This document shows, one piece after another, positions 34,741-45,469 of a stretch of DNA of 64,000 nucleotides. Position 1 is the first letter of the stretch, and each line of letters starts with the position of its first letter. Source of the stretch: Synanceia verrucosa (taxonomy: Eukaryota > Chordata > Actinopteri > Perciformes > Synanceiidae); assembly GCA_029721515.1 (NCBI GenBank), contig CM056569.1, forward strand, positions 18,384,007 through 18,448,006, written 5' to 3'. The notes under the pieces are model-generated. The model searched no databases. It worked only from the letters and a program-made list of their open reading frames with translations, and was not told where the DNA came from. A program made the translations under genes and the position numbers.

Positions 34741-35290
34741 TGTCATAATCTGTCTGTCTGTTTCTGTTAAGTTCACCATTTTTGTCCTGTGTCTGCATGT
34801 TGTCCTGTCTCTTCCTGTTTTATTTTGAAGATAACCCTGTCTCCCTCTTGTTTCAGATCTCTTGACCCCTGTCTCCTGTGTCTTCCCCCGTCTGTGATTG
34901 TGAAACCCCTCCCTAATTGTCTCCACCTGTGCTCCCCTTCCTCGTGGATAGTCTAGTCATTTGTATGTTGTTGCGAGATTGTCTTGTCAGATTCCTTGTC
35001 AGTTTCTGTCCCTCATCTCCAGAGCATGCATGATCCTGCCTGTCTCCTGTCCCTCGTCCCCAGAGCCTGCCCCTCATCTCCAGCTCCTGCCCTTGTCTCC
35101 ATCTCCTGTCCCTCATCTCCAGAGCCTGTCCATCGTTCCTAGAGCTCCTGCCCGTCTCCTGTCCCTCGTCTCCAGAGCTCCTGCCCGTTTCCTGTCCCTC
35201 GTCTCCAGAGTCTGTCCCTCACCTCCAGAGCACCTATATCCTGCCTTGAGTCATGTGTTTGGGCTCTCCCTAGAATGGAGTCCTCACAGA
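34741..35290 (+). repeat. LTR-like element, third copy with expanded minisatellite
   Basis: It begins TGTCATAATCTGTCTGTCTG, like the start of the 35375 copy, and shares TTAAGTTCACCATTTTTGTCCTG and CCTGTTTTATTTTGAAG. Its right part is replaced by a CTCC-AGAG repeat and ends TTTGGGCTCTCCCTAG...CCTCACA. No target duplication is visible. Confidence 0.6.
35005..35240. repeat. ~30-bp CT-rich minisatellite
   Basis: Imperfect tandem units with CTGTCCCTCGTCTCCAGAG and CTCCTGCCCGTCTC, seven or so copies with variable spacing. Confidence 0.75.
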
Positions 35291-35374
35291 AACTTGGGTC
35301 TCAGTTTCAACCAGAGAATAGTCAAGTCAAGTCAAGTTTATTTGTATAGTCCAATATCACAAATTATGACTTAG

Positions 35375-36302
35375 TGTCATGATCCATCTGTCTGGTTTGG
35401 TTAAGTTATCCATTTTTGTTTTGTGCTTGCACGTTGTATTGTCATTTCCTGTTTTATTTTGAAGTAACTGTGTCTTCTCTCTCGTTTCAGCTTCACACAT
35501 CGTCCTCCCCTTGTGTCCCGCGCCTGGTGATTGTCTGACCCTGTCCTGATTGTTTCCACCAGTTCCCCATTACCTCTTGCATAAATCGTCTCGTCTCCCC
35601 TGTGTCGTTGCGTGATCGTCATGTTCCCTGTGTTCGTCGCTCCCTGATCTCCAGAGTTTGCTTTCCAGCTTCTTGATCTTCCTAGTGGTAATCTTTTGTT
35701 GTAATTTTGATAGCCTTATCGCCTTTTTTTGTTACTAGAAGAATCCTCCCTGTGAGTTGATCCCAGTTGTTCTCCCTTACTTCCTGGTTTCTGTGTAGTG
35801 TCACGTGCCCCTTTAGTTTTACCAGAAGAATCCTCATCTGTGTAGATCCTTGTGTTTCCCTTAGTCTACTATTTTGTGTTCTTAAGTTCATCTCCTCCTC
35901 TTGAGTAGAGCTGCAGGTGCATTTGTGTTTGTAGTTAGTTTATCTCTCCCTTGACCCTTTAGTTCTCTCCCCCTTCTTTTCCCTTGATGCACACTCTTAG
36001 CAGTAACTTTTGTGGCCTTTAAGTTAGATTGATATTTCAGTTCTTAGGTAAAGTTAATCGTTTTTTTCCCTCTCAGCTTTGAGAGCGTTTGTTTTGTTTA
36101 TTCCCTGTTTATAGTTGAGTTTAGTGAGTGTAGGGATTCCCCGATGCGCGTCTCCACCTGCCTAGAGGCGCGTGGCCGTCCTCCACCTCCCTGCTGGAAC
36201 ACCGTGCTCTTCTACTCTGTGAATATCAATAAAGACTATTGTGAGAACTGTTAACCTGTCTGTGAGTCGTGCATCTGGGTTCCCTGCCATCGATCCCTGT
36301 CA
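35375..36302 (+). mobile_element. Solo LTR-like element in L2
   Basis: It begins TGTCATGATCC and ends GATCCCTGTCA (TG...CA), with AATAAA at 36228. Flanks are CTTAG (35370-35374) and ATTTG (36303-36307). The empty site in the 18735 copy reads ATGA-ATTTG-CCCC, so the flanks fit a 5-bp target duplication with two later mutations. No internal retroviral sequence is present, which fits a solo LTR left by recombination. Confidence 0.72.
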
Positions 36303-36600
36303 ATTTGCCCCATTGGGCTTTTCCTGTACAGCAATCTGTACAGGATATGACACCCTCTGTCCTTTACAAATGACCCTCACATCGACTAAGGAAAAACTCC
36401 CCCAAAAAAAAACCTTTTAACAGGGAAAAAGAAACGGAAGAAACCTCAAGAAGAGCAACAGAGGAGGGATCCCTCTTCCAGGATGGACAGTCATGCAATA
36501 GATGCCATGTACAGAGTAACAACAATAAAAACACATTAACACTAAATATAAAATTGTATGAAAATATCCAACTCAACACCTAATATAGAGTACATATGTT

Positions 36601-36602
<2 letters not shown>

Positions 36603-36641
<39 letters not shown>
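36603..36641. repeat. (TA)n microsatellite in L2
   Basis: Pure TA run. The 18735 copy has a short TATATATATA at the matching place, so it expanded in this copy. Confidence 0.95.
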
Positions 36642-36645
<4 letters not shown>

Positions 36646-36751
36646 AAGGGGATGAAGAGCATCATCAAGCTATCAGCAATGAATGAGCAGCACGTCATCC
36701 TCTCCACCATTCCAACCAGAGGACGCCTGGGCAGCACGTCTTCCTCTCCAC

Positions 36752-37267
36752 TAGTGCTGTGTCGTTCGCGAACGATTCGTTCGAAAGAACGAATCTTCTG
36801 AGTGAACGAACTGAACTGAATCACTTCCTGAACTGATTCGTTCCTTTCTCAGTTCACTTGAGCTCAGTCTCAGCGTAGTGGCCAGGAGTTGACCTGCCTC
36901 GTTCGTTAGTTCATGACTCGTGAATCTTCAATGAACGACCCAGCCAGTGAGGGGAGGGGAGGGGAGGGGTGACTCACTGACCGAACGAGTGATTCTAGCA
37001 GGAAGCTGCAGTGATTTGTTCACTGAACTCGGAGCAAGTTCTTTGCTCCTCGGAATGAGGGGGGGGGGGGCAAGTAAGGGCTTCTTCGGACGAGTAAGCC
37101 AGCGTCCTCTTCCGAGGAAGCCGGTAGAGTCACAGTCAGTCCCGCGAGGAGGAACTAGAAGATAGGAGATCTCGGTGATTCGGTGAACAAATCTTTTGAA
37201 CGGATCTTTTTAATGAATGATTCGTACAGATTCAGTTCAGTCAAAAGAACTGTTTTGCCCATCACTA
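36752..37267. mobile_element. hAT-type MITE with 8-bp target duplication
   Basis: The ends are TAGTGCTGTG and, reverse-complemented, TAGTGATGGG. The exact 8-base duplication CTCTCCAC flanks it (36744-36751 and 37268-37275). Both features are diagnostic of hAT. The 516-bp interior includes inverted-repeat-rich CGTTCGCGAACGA sequence and a G run near 37057, and no transposase. Confidence 0.92.
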
Positions 37268-37689
37268 CTCTCCACCACACCAACCAGAAGAAGCCTGTGC
37301 AGCACGTCTTCCTCTCTACCACACCAAACAGGAGAAACCTCCGCAAGATGACCTCACCACCACGTCACTCAGCACCAGAAGATGAAGCCTAACTGGTCTG
37401 CACAACCACTACTCCACCAGGTAGACTGGATCCATGGATACCTGTGAGATGAGAACACACAGGGACTACGAGGCACAAAACTAATCTGCAGCATGTGTTA
37501 AAGGGAGGAAGAGTAAACACATCCTCTTCTCCACCGCTCTAACAGATACAACCTGAGCAGCATCGCCTCTTCTCCATCTCACCACCATCACGACAGATGA
37601 AGCCAGGATGACACCACCTCCTTCCCACCAAATAGCTTCAGCACACCTGGGAGGTGAAAGCACAGGGACTCTGGGGAAGAAGATGAGTT

Positions 37690-38640
37690 AGTAAAATGAC
37701 TTCATAACTAAGGATTGATCCAAGGCAGCCTGAGTCAGCCTTGGATCAGTCCTAACTATAAGCACTATCAAAAAGGAAAGTCTTAAGTCTACTCTTGAAT
37801 GAGGGGATGGTGTCTGCCTCCCAGACTGAAAGAGGGAGTTGGTTCCACAGAAGAGGAGCTTGATAACTGAAAGTTCTAGCTACTTTTATAAATCCTAGGA
37901 ACCTCTAATAGTCCTGCATTCTGAGAGCGCAGAGTTCTGGCTGGATTATAAGGCACTATCAGCTCTTTAAGATAAGATGGTGCCTGACCATTCAGTGCCT
38001 TATAGTTGAGGAGGAGGATTTTAAATTCTATTCCAGATTTTACAGGGAGCCAGTGCAGAGAGGCTAACACAGGAGAAATATGTTCTCTTTTCGTGGTTCC
38101 AGTCAGAACACGTGCTGCAGCGTTCTGGACCAGCTGAAGAGTCTTGATAAACTTATTAAGCAGCCTGGTAACAAGGAATTGCAATAATCCAGCCTAGACC
38201 TAACAAATGCATGGACTAATTTTTCTCTCTCATTTTGAGAGAGAATATGCCTGATTTTTGCGATGTTACGCAGATGGAAAAAAGCAGTTCTAGCTGTTTG
38301 TTTCATGTGGACATTGAAGGACATACTGTATCTTGGTCAACAGTGGTGCTCGAGGCTGGTGCAAAGCCATCTAGAGTAAATAAGTCATTAGATAATTTAT
38401 TTCTGAGATTTTCAGCGCCAATTAGAATAACTTCAGTTTTGTCTGAATTTAACAACAAGAAATTGTCCGTCGTCCAAGTTTTTATGTCCTGAAGGCATGT
38501 TTGGAGTTTAGCTCACTGGCTGGACTTGGACTTGAATGACAAATATAGCTGAGTATCATCTGCATAACAGTGAAAGTTCATGGAGTGTTTTCTGATAACA
38601 TTGCCTTAAGGAAGCATATATAAATTGAATAGAATTTGCC
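37690..38640 (-). pseudogene. L2 LINE reverse transcriptase C-terminal part
   Basis: Minus frames 38324-38103 and 38184-37876 carry the end of an L2 RT: QTARTAFFHLRNIAKIRHIL, VHAFVRSRLDYCNSLL, LQLVQNAAARVLTGT, LASLHWLPV and LNGQAPSYLKELI. These are hallmark motifs of fish L2. At its upstream side the YADD region (38557-38568) is present. Frames shift at least twice. There is no endonuclease part. Confidence 0.85.
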
Positions 38641-38768
38641 CAAGAATACCAATCATTTCCTGGTGTAGGCAGATGGTCAGCATCTTGAACATCCCGAAGG
38701 CCACACGAAAGCATCATCTGGACCTGGAAAGACAGTCTCCGTAGCATGCTGCAGTTAGTGATATGTTA

Positions 38769-39331
38769 AGCCTGGTTTATGCTTCTGCGTCGCGGCGACA
38801 GCGGAGCTACGGCGTAGACCCGACGCCGTCGTTGAGCATTCAAAGCTCTGCGTCGAGGGAACGCGTTGCTCACTGCCAAGCTACTGGGGGGGTGTGGCTG
38901 TGTCTTTGTGTGGTTTCTGGGGGCTCATATCGGATTCCTTGGTTTTCTTCCGACAGTAAACAATAACAACTGAGATGGAGCGGGTGTTTCTGGAGATGGA
39001 GCTCATAAAATTTAAAAAGAAATTCTGTTACTACAAATGTTGAAGCACAGAAGACGTTTGTGGAGGTGGTCTGTCCGACTATTCCGTACTGCTTGTGCCG
39101 CTCCACAAATAGCGGTGTTGTTGAGCTGTTGACCGGAAAAACCAACAGCCGGAAATTACCTTCTGAGCGGCCCAATCACAGTCCTTGCCGGTCGCGTGTC
39201 AACGTGTTGACGCGACGCGTAGTCAGGATTTTTTGGATGTGCGCGTCAGGCTACGGCATAGGGTCCATGTAGGGGTCAGCGTTGACGCCGTAGCTACGCC
39301 GTCGCCGCGACGCAGAAGCATAAACCAGGCT
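38769..39331. mobile_element. PIF/Harbinger-type MITE
   Basis: The terminal inverted repeats are AGCCTGGTTTATGCTTCTGC and its exact mirror at the right end, and TTA flanks each side (38766-38768, 39332-39334), the classic Harbinger target. The inverted similarity extends inward (GCGTCGCGGCGAC / GTCGCCGCGACGC). The 563-bp interior has no transposase. It lies within the RNase H region of the endogenous retrovirus. Confidence 0.92.
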
Positions 39332-39334
39332 TTA

Positions 39335-40717
39335 GTCTGATATGCTGCACATTTGACTATGGCTAATTCTTTTGGAAGCTGCACAGTCTGTATTAATTCT
39401 GTTACAGTGTGTCCATGAGTTACTGGTGTACTGTCAGTGTGTGTAAATCCCCTTTGTTTCCAAATACTAGCACTGATGTGGGAAACACTGTACCCATAGC
39501 TGGTTGCTCTTTTTCCTGCTGCTAATTTACACACAGCTGTCAATGCAATGTCAATTTCTGCTAACTGTGCAGAGCATGGTTGTTCAAGGCTGACTGATTG
39601 AATTTTAGTAAAGATGAAATTGGATAATTCTAGAGTTTGCCGCAAACTTTCATGAAATTTTCTGTATCAGTATCATGTGGTGAGCCTTCTATGGGCAGCA
39701 CCATTCTTGTGGCTGGATTGTTAAGTCTGATTTTGTTAGCAAAATCTTGTAGCCAGTTAGCCTAGCTTGTGTAACCACAAACTGTTGAACTGGTTTTCCT
39801 TGGAAAAATTGGAGTATCACACATGCTTTTGGTTTTTATCAGTACTCCAGTATCTTGCAGTCCTTGTATGGTAGGTTTAATTCCCCCAGCTGCTTCTTCT
39901 TTATGTAGATACTGTCTTTGATAGGGCAATCTTACTCCTGGTTTTACTTGAAATTGTAATGGAGTGGCAGATCCAACAAAGCATTTTGTTCCTCTGACAG
40001 TGATATTTGGTTTGTGATGATTAGAGGCAATATAACTTTCTCTGCTACAACCTCATCTGCTTGTTTAGAATGTATTCTAAAACATTGTTCATCTGGTGAC
40101 AAAGTGATCGATTGACAGTCTGTGGGGATCCATTCTTTGATTTGTTGTGCTTTTCTCATCACAGGTCTAAGATCATGGGATTCGTATCCATCATCTATCA
40201 ATAAAGTAATGTGAGGCGCAGAATCTGGGACTTGAAACCACATTTGCACTTCTTCAAGAAGTTTTGCTGCTACTGCTGCTCCTTGGGGTGCAAGTATGAT
40301 GTTTTTTGGTTGATTAGTTCATTCCAGCAGTCGTCATAGTCTTCTTGACTTTGGTTTTTAATCATACAATAGTGTGCAATGGAGAGGCAGAATTGCCTCT
40401 CTTGTTTTATCATATTGCTGTGTGAATGGCCTCTATGTCTCCCATTCTTGATGTAAGAACAAGTTAGGCGTTCGTTTAAGCCAGTATACTTGGGCTTCTT
40501 GTCTTGATAGCATAGCCAGCTGAGCTGTAGTCATGACAGTTCGTACTGGCATCTTAACATTGTCATGTGAACCATTATCTTCAGTTGTTTCAAAATAGAT
40601 TACACATTATTTTTGCACGAAGGAGGCATAAAATATTTCTGCCAAGCAGATTGATTGGTGGATCTGCTGAACACAGCAGAGGTGCATAGACTGTTTTTTC
40701 TGCAATCTTCAGTGGAA
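39335..40717 (-). pseudogene. Retroviral pol remnants: protease end, RT start, RNase H
   Basis: Minus strand. At 40700-40600 is a protease C-terminus (INLLGRNILC). At 40249-39944 is the pre-RT and RT N-terminus (DSAPHITLLIDDGYESHDLR; then GGIKPTIQGLQDTGVL and CDTPIF). Near 39795 sequence jumps directly to WLQDFANKIRLNNPATRMVL, the start of the connection/RNase H region, so the RT core with its YXDD box is deleted. The 39645-39335 part is RNase H (SAQLAEI, TVTELIQTVQLPKELAIVKC). Several stops are present. Confidence 0.75.
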
Positions 40718-40841
40718 CCCCTACGTGGACCCTATGCCGTAGCCTGACGCGCACATCCAAAAAATCCTGACTACGCGTCGCGTCAACACGTTGACACGCG
40801 AACGGCAAGGACTGTGATTGGTCCGCTCAGAAGGTAATTTC
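40718..40841 (-). repeat. Inverted 124-bp internal piece of the Harbinger MITE
   Basis: This segment is the reverse complement of 39152-39275 over its whole 124 bases with only a few substitutions (for example TACGTGG against TACATGG). It contains no MITE termini. It sits between the end of gag and the protease C-terminus, and the region that would hold the protease active site is absent. Confidence 0.88.
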
Positions 40842-42221
40842 TGTGGCTGCTGTCTCTGAAATGGCCTGTATGAGGATCCTTGTCTCCACCTTCCTCTTGG
40901 AGGCGGTCCCATATTCAGGTTCTGATTCATTCTGTTTCTTCCTGCAGGATCATAGCTAAAACTTCCTCCTTGATTGAGGTGTACATGGGAGGAACCTGCT
41001 GTGTCACTGTCTGAGCATCTGTCTGCATAGGTACATAAACTGGCTGAGGTCTCATCGGTTGTTGCTGCTGCTGTGCCCTTGGTTGAACTGCTGTGACTGT
41101 AAACACTGGAGCTTGTATTTCAGCATTTTCTTCAGTTTTTGTATCAGGCTTGGGTTCTGGTGCAGGCACAGTTACTGGGGCCTGATGCTTAGCTTCTTCT
41201 TGATCCTTCTTTTGTTTGAGCAGTTCTCCTACTTGCAGCTAGCTCAACTTGCCAACTGGCATTTTATTCTGTTCTTCTTGAGCTTGTTTGTCAGCTTCCA
41301 CCTAATGTACTGTGTTCCACAAACCCAGGCCAATCTAATTTCATCAGTCCCACCACATCATTGAGTTTCTTCTGTACCTCTTTAGGCATGGTATTCTTGA
41401 CATACAGCATAAACAGGGCTTTAGATGATTCATTTGCATTCCATTCACTTCCTGTTTCATCCTTCCATTTTTGTTGAAACTCATGAAGGAACTGAGTTGG
41501 ATTGTCTCCGTCTTTCAATGTCTCTCTTTCCAGTTTGGCTGGATCCATCTTTGATGGGTATCGGTTTCTGAGTTCTTTCCACACAGCTGGTCTCCATCTG
41601 TCAAATGGCACTGCATCATAATCTGTAGTGGTAGTCAACGGATCTGTGCCAGCTGCTTGTAGGACTTCTACTGCTGCATATTGGCCCATTATTTTCATCA
41701 TGAAGGATTTGATGTCTTCTAGTGCCAGCTTCAGCCGACCTGTATTTTCTTCAAATGCTGTGATCCATTCAACTGCTCCTCCAGCTATTGTGGGCAGGCG
41801 ACTGGAGAGTCCTGTCATATCCATGAAGCTCCAAGGTACATACTTCTCTCTGCCATTTGGTCCTTTGACCAGTAGAGGGTAGATGGAGATTTTATGAAGT
41901 CAATTAGTCTCTTTGTCTGTTTCACTTCTTCATCAGAATGATAGCACCTCTTTCCTCTCTTCTCTCTTCCTACTCGGCTTGTATTGCTTCCTGATGGCAT
42001 TGGCTCATCCTGTCTTCTTGATGATGCTCTCTGTTGCTGCCGCTCAGTGTCACAGGTGCTGTGTCGGTGGCTTCTCTCTTTTCTTGTTAATTCATCAACT
42101 GTTTTCAGTTATTCAGCACATTTGTTCTTCATCCAATGCATCACTTTTGTTGCCTCTTCCTAATATTGGTGTTGTGTATTCATAGAAAGAATGTCTCTTA
42201 CCTTTTGCATAGTGTGTGTTT
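40842..42221 (-). pseudogene. Retroviral gag (matrix end, capsid, nucleocapsid-like)
   Basis: The minus frame 41824-41291 is capsid-like: PFDRWRPAVWKELRNRYPSK, GDNPTQFLHEFQQKW (major-homology-like region) and NESSKALFMLYVKNTMP. Upstream, 42000-41815 is matrix-like. Downstream, 41169-40927 is Gln/Pro-rich, then 40930-40842 is a basic Arg/Gly segment (NMGPPPRGRWRQGSSYRPF) acting as nucleocapsid. I see no CCHC knuckle. The frame shifts near 41290 and 40930. Interruption by a solo LTR separates the first part at 42886-43012. Confidence 0.72.
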
Positions 42222-42885
42222 TGACAAGACTCTATGGCAGGGAGCCCAGACACCTAGACAGGCCAAGGTGCAAAACAAAGAGTCTTTATTAACACAGGTA
42301 GGTCTTCAGGATACGGTAAACCAGCGGGGAGGTGGAAGGTGGATGCGCGCCTCCAGACAGGCGCAGACACGCACCGAGGGATTCCCTACACTGACTACAC
42401 TCAACTATAAACGGGGAGAACTCAAAACCACTCTCAAAAACCGAGAGGGAAACAATTTAACATTACCTGAAGAACTTAAGTGCACACTTACTGAGAAGGC
42501 TATAAAACTATAAAACTTAACAATATAACGGGGAGTGAAAAGGGGGAACGAACTAAAGGACCTAGAGTCAGGAGCACTAGGGGAAATCTACTACAAATGA
42601 TAACTGTAAAGACAAACTCAAAGACACCTACCACTCTACGCTAGAGGAGGGAATTACTGAAAAAAAAAAACGGGGGGCAAGACTATTTATACAAGAGGTA
42701 ATGGGGAACAGGTGGAAACGGGGCGGGGTTTGACAATCACCAGATGCCGGAAACAGGAGGATGTTTGGAGCTGAAACGAGAGGAAAACAGGGTTACTACA
42801 AAATAAAACAGGAAATGACAATACAACATGTGAGCACAAGACAAAAATGGATAGCTTAACAAAACCTGACAGACGGAGCATGACA
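42222..42885 (-). mobile_element. Solo LTR-like element with exact 5-bp duplication
   Basis: On the minus strand it begins TGTCATGCTCCGTCTGTCAGG and ends CTCTTGTCA, same family as 35375-36302. TGTTT flanks both sides exactly (42217-42221, 42886-42890), proving its borders. It interrupts the retroviral gag coiled-coil coding sequence. Length is 664 bp, against 928 bp for the other bounded copy. Confidence 0.85.
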
Positions 42886-43012
42886 TGTTTCTTTTTTCCT
42901 CTAATTTTTTTTCCCGCTCCTTCTCTTCTCTTCGCTTCAATTCTAAGCCTCTCTTGTATTTCTTTAATTGATGATATTGTGCATGTACTTGTAGTGTTAA
43001 CACATTTAACAT
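42886..43012 (-). pseudogene. Retroviral gag N-terminal coiled coil
   Basis: The minus frame reads AQYHQLKKYKRGLELKRREE and EREKKLEEKRN before entering the solo LTR at 42885. Highly charged helix typical of a gag matrix-side coiled coil. It connects to the 42221-40842 gag part once the LTR is removed. Confidence 0.6.
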
Positions 43013-43535
43013 TTATCTTGTAACTGTTTCTTTTACTAATTTATTGTGTGAGGTTGTCAATTTTCATACTAAAATTACCTATCTGTGTGTTGTTAGATGT
43101 TAGTTTCACTGATAGTAGTTGATAGCCATCACATAATGTTGCTTTCTTTATTTTTCAACAGGACAAGATCATTTATTACAGAGACATAACATTGACATAC
43201 AGTTTTATTTTTGGCTCTGAAGATTAGCTTCTACCTCTTATGAGTGTCTTATTTTCTTTAGTCTATTGTGTATTCTTATCAATTATTCTGTCAATTACTT
43301 TATGTTCTTCTATTAATAATTCTATGTTCTTCTATTAATTATTCTAGGTTCCTCTATTAATTACTCTAGGTTCTTCTATAATTACTCTCGGTTCTCTTGG
43401 GTTGGTATTAGCACCTGCAACCATTGGGCCGGACTTATCAGCATCAACCACATACAAATTAATGAGAAAAAAATCTCACCTTTTTGTGGGTACCCAGGGC
43501 TCTGCTTGTCCTATCCTCCTGGCTGGCTCACCAAA

Positions 43536-44040
43536 TGTCGAATAAAAAATGTGGTGGAAAAGGGAGTCTGAAGGAGTGCAGCTGCCACTTGATAAGCCAA
43601 GCCCCTCATCTTATCAGAATCTTGGACTCTTCACCTGAGCAACTGACAATTAGCTGTTAAAAATGAAAAGACTCCAGAAGCAAAGAAGGAGAGGAGCCTG
43701 CTGAATCTTCAGAACCAAAAATTGGCATTTATTGCAAAATACAATACAAATAAATGCCGTGAGCCACTCCGGCTCAATCCAATCAAATGACAATATGATT
43801 TATAATATGAACATTTTTTCTGTTTCTTCAGCTTGCTGCACGTGTCAATTGCACATGCCAGTTGCACGTGCCTGCTGCACGTGCCCGTCGCACGCGCCAG
43901 CTGCGTGTCCCCTAGTGACCTTATAGCATCATCTTCTGGGTGTTCTGCCCACTGTAAGATTGTATAACTCTTGACATTCCACCCAGAAATCCACTTACAT
44001 CCCAAGGCCACAAAGTTCCCATGGGACACTGACCTCCATT
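43536..44040 (-). repeat. Putative 5' LTR of the endogenous retrovirus
   Basis: Minus-strand order: a block of 13-bp repeats, a CAATAAATGCC poly(A)-signal-like site near 43727, and an end at ATTTTTTATTCGACA followed by TTTGGTGAGCCAGCC, which could be a primer-binding region. Without a second LTR the outer edge (about 44040) is a guess. Confidence 0.45.
43839..43909. promoter_or_regulatory. Five 13-bp repeats with E-box motifs
   Basis: Exact 13-base spacing of CACGTG (43839), CACATG (43852), CACGTG (43865), CACGTG (43878) and CACGCG (43891), separated by TGCCNGYTG-like linkers. In a retroviral U3 such repeats commonly act as enhancers. Function is inferred. Confidence 0.6.
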
Positions 44041-44044
44041 TTGA

Positions 44045-44770
44045 GCTCTAATAATCCTATTAACCCTTTACATGGCAAATGATGAGATTTAAATCAGTAT
44101 ATATAATTTTTCTACTTAATTTTCACTACACGCCATTAACCAGAAGTAGTTCCAACACCATTTGTTGAAAGGGCTACAACGCTACCTAGCATAGTGGAGT
44201 CAGCCAAGTCGCTGACAATTATCTGAATTAAACAAACTCCACGTGTACTTGGATTTTGGGACAGAACACCTGCCGATGTTTGCAACATTGTATTTGGCGA
44301 AATCCAGTACGATCCTACCATGTGACCGCACTGACTGTCCTGCTCCACAAACACACTCAGGAGGTCGATCCTCCCCCATCTGTACAGCTCTTCAACACCT
44401 CTCTGGGAGAGCGACAACACAAACACTGAGCTCTGGATTCACCACACACCTGGACACACACGCACTTTCTCACTCAGACTCACATACGTCTACATGCTGT
44501 GTTAAAAAAAAAAAAAACTGTATGCTACACATACTGTCATTTCATTTCACAACTGTACTGTAACTGTCAGACTTTTATATTTCTATTTGTAATCTATCAT
44601 AGTTTATCATTAATTGCACCTCGTATTATCTCATATTCTATCATAATTTGCACCTTATATTAAGCTCTTGGATATTATCACAATTTGCACCTTGCATTCC
44701 TCTTACGTATCTATTATAATATATGTTTTATACATGTAAAGTATCTATTTATCTAGCTATCTATCTAACT
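44045..44770. other. Non-coding stretch
   Basis: No gene supported. The repeated CACCT(T/C)GTATT and TCTATCAT blocks at 44590-44700 look like degraded repeat tail sequence of unknown type. Confidence 0.4.
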
Positions 44771-44771
44771 A

Positions 44772-45023
44772 ACTTTGGGCAGCAGTAGCGCTGTCTGTAG
44801 TGGGCAGGGAATCGGAGGGTCGCTGGTTCAAGTCCAGGTCGGACTAAATGTGGAGAGTGGACTGGTAGCTGAAGAGGTGCCAGTTCCTCTGACACCTCTC
44901 CTCTACTGCATGTGTGTTTCATAACTTGCATATAATGTGCAACTGAAAATAAAAAAACTAACAGAGTGTAAATTGAAATGTCCCTAACTGAGGAATTAAT
45001 AAAGGGATTCTTCTTCTTCCTAA
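44772..45023 (+). mobile_element. tRNA-derived SINE
   Basis: It opens GGGCAGCAGTAGCGCTGTCTG with a B-box GGTTCAAGTCC at 44827, followed by the conserved GTGGAGAGTGGACTGGTAGC body. It ends in AATAAAGGGATTCTTCTTCTTC, a short repeat tail. A different family from the one at 63696. Confidence 0.85.
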
Positions 45024-45240
45024 ATTTGTGATGCAACAGTTACATTTTCTGCATCTAAAAGTTGACTTATCACATAATTTCTGCTATTGTACAGTGAAGG
45101 AGTGTTGGTGGCTTTAGAGTCGAAGCAGTGAACAGCTTAAAGGCATGAATATTTATCGCCATCATGTGGCCTCAGTTTGAAACTACAACCAGCCAATAAA
45201 TACAGTATCTCATAATCATACTTTATATGTCTTCTACCCT

Positions 45241-45465
45241 GTTTCAGAGGACACATGCACAGATGCAAATATTTGCAATTAGTTGTCTTGCAACAGATTT
45301 CTCATAGAACAGAAGATATTTTAATTAACAGACTGAAAGTTTTGTCAAAATCCGTCCATAACTTTTTGAGTTATTTTGAACGCAAACAGACAAACAAAAA
45401 AACAAACAGTCAAACAGATAAATGCCGGCAAAACATAACCTCCTTGGTGGAGGTAACAATATGAC
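45241..45465 (+). repeat. Dispersed repeat with LINE-like 3' end
   Basis: Contains AAATCCGTCCATAACTTTTTG, an (ACAAA)n run and CATAACCTCCTTGGTGGAGG, a tail sequence I recall at the end of abundant fish RTE/Rex-like repeats. Confidence 0.5.
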
Positions 45466-45469
45466 CATC

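Larger units (their letters stand above)
35327..38640 (-). mobile_element. L2 LINE 3' half with nested insertions
   Basis: On the minus strand, the 3' tail is at 35327 (CAAGTCAAGTCAAG) and the RT coding region at 37870-38640. It is interrupted by a solo LTR (35375-36302) and a hAT MITE (36752-37267). Removing both restores colinearity with the uninterrupted 3' fragment at 18735-19690. The coding end joins retroviral sequence at 38641, so this LINE is 5' truncated there. Confidence 0.82.
38641..43535 (-). mobile_element. Epsilon-like endogenous retrovirus, minus strand, broken
   Basis: Reading leftward: putative LTR edge at 43536, gag matrix-like coiled coil (43012-42886), solo-LTR insertion, gag continued (42221-40860), a 124-bp MITE piece, protease end (40717-40600), RT start, a deletion, RNase H (39800-39335), a Harbinger MITE, then the end of RNase H (38765-38641). 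Integrase, envelope and the 3' LTR are absent. Motifs resemble fish epsilonretrovirus-like endogenous elements as I remember them. It cannot be active, since catalytic parts of protease and RT are missing. Confidence 0.75.
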
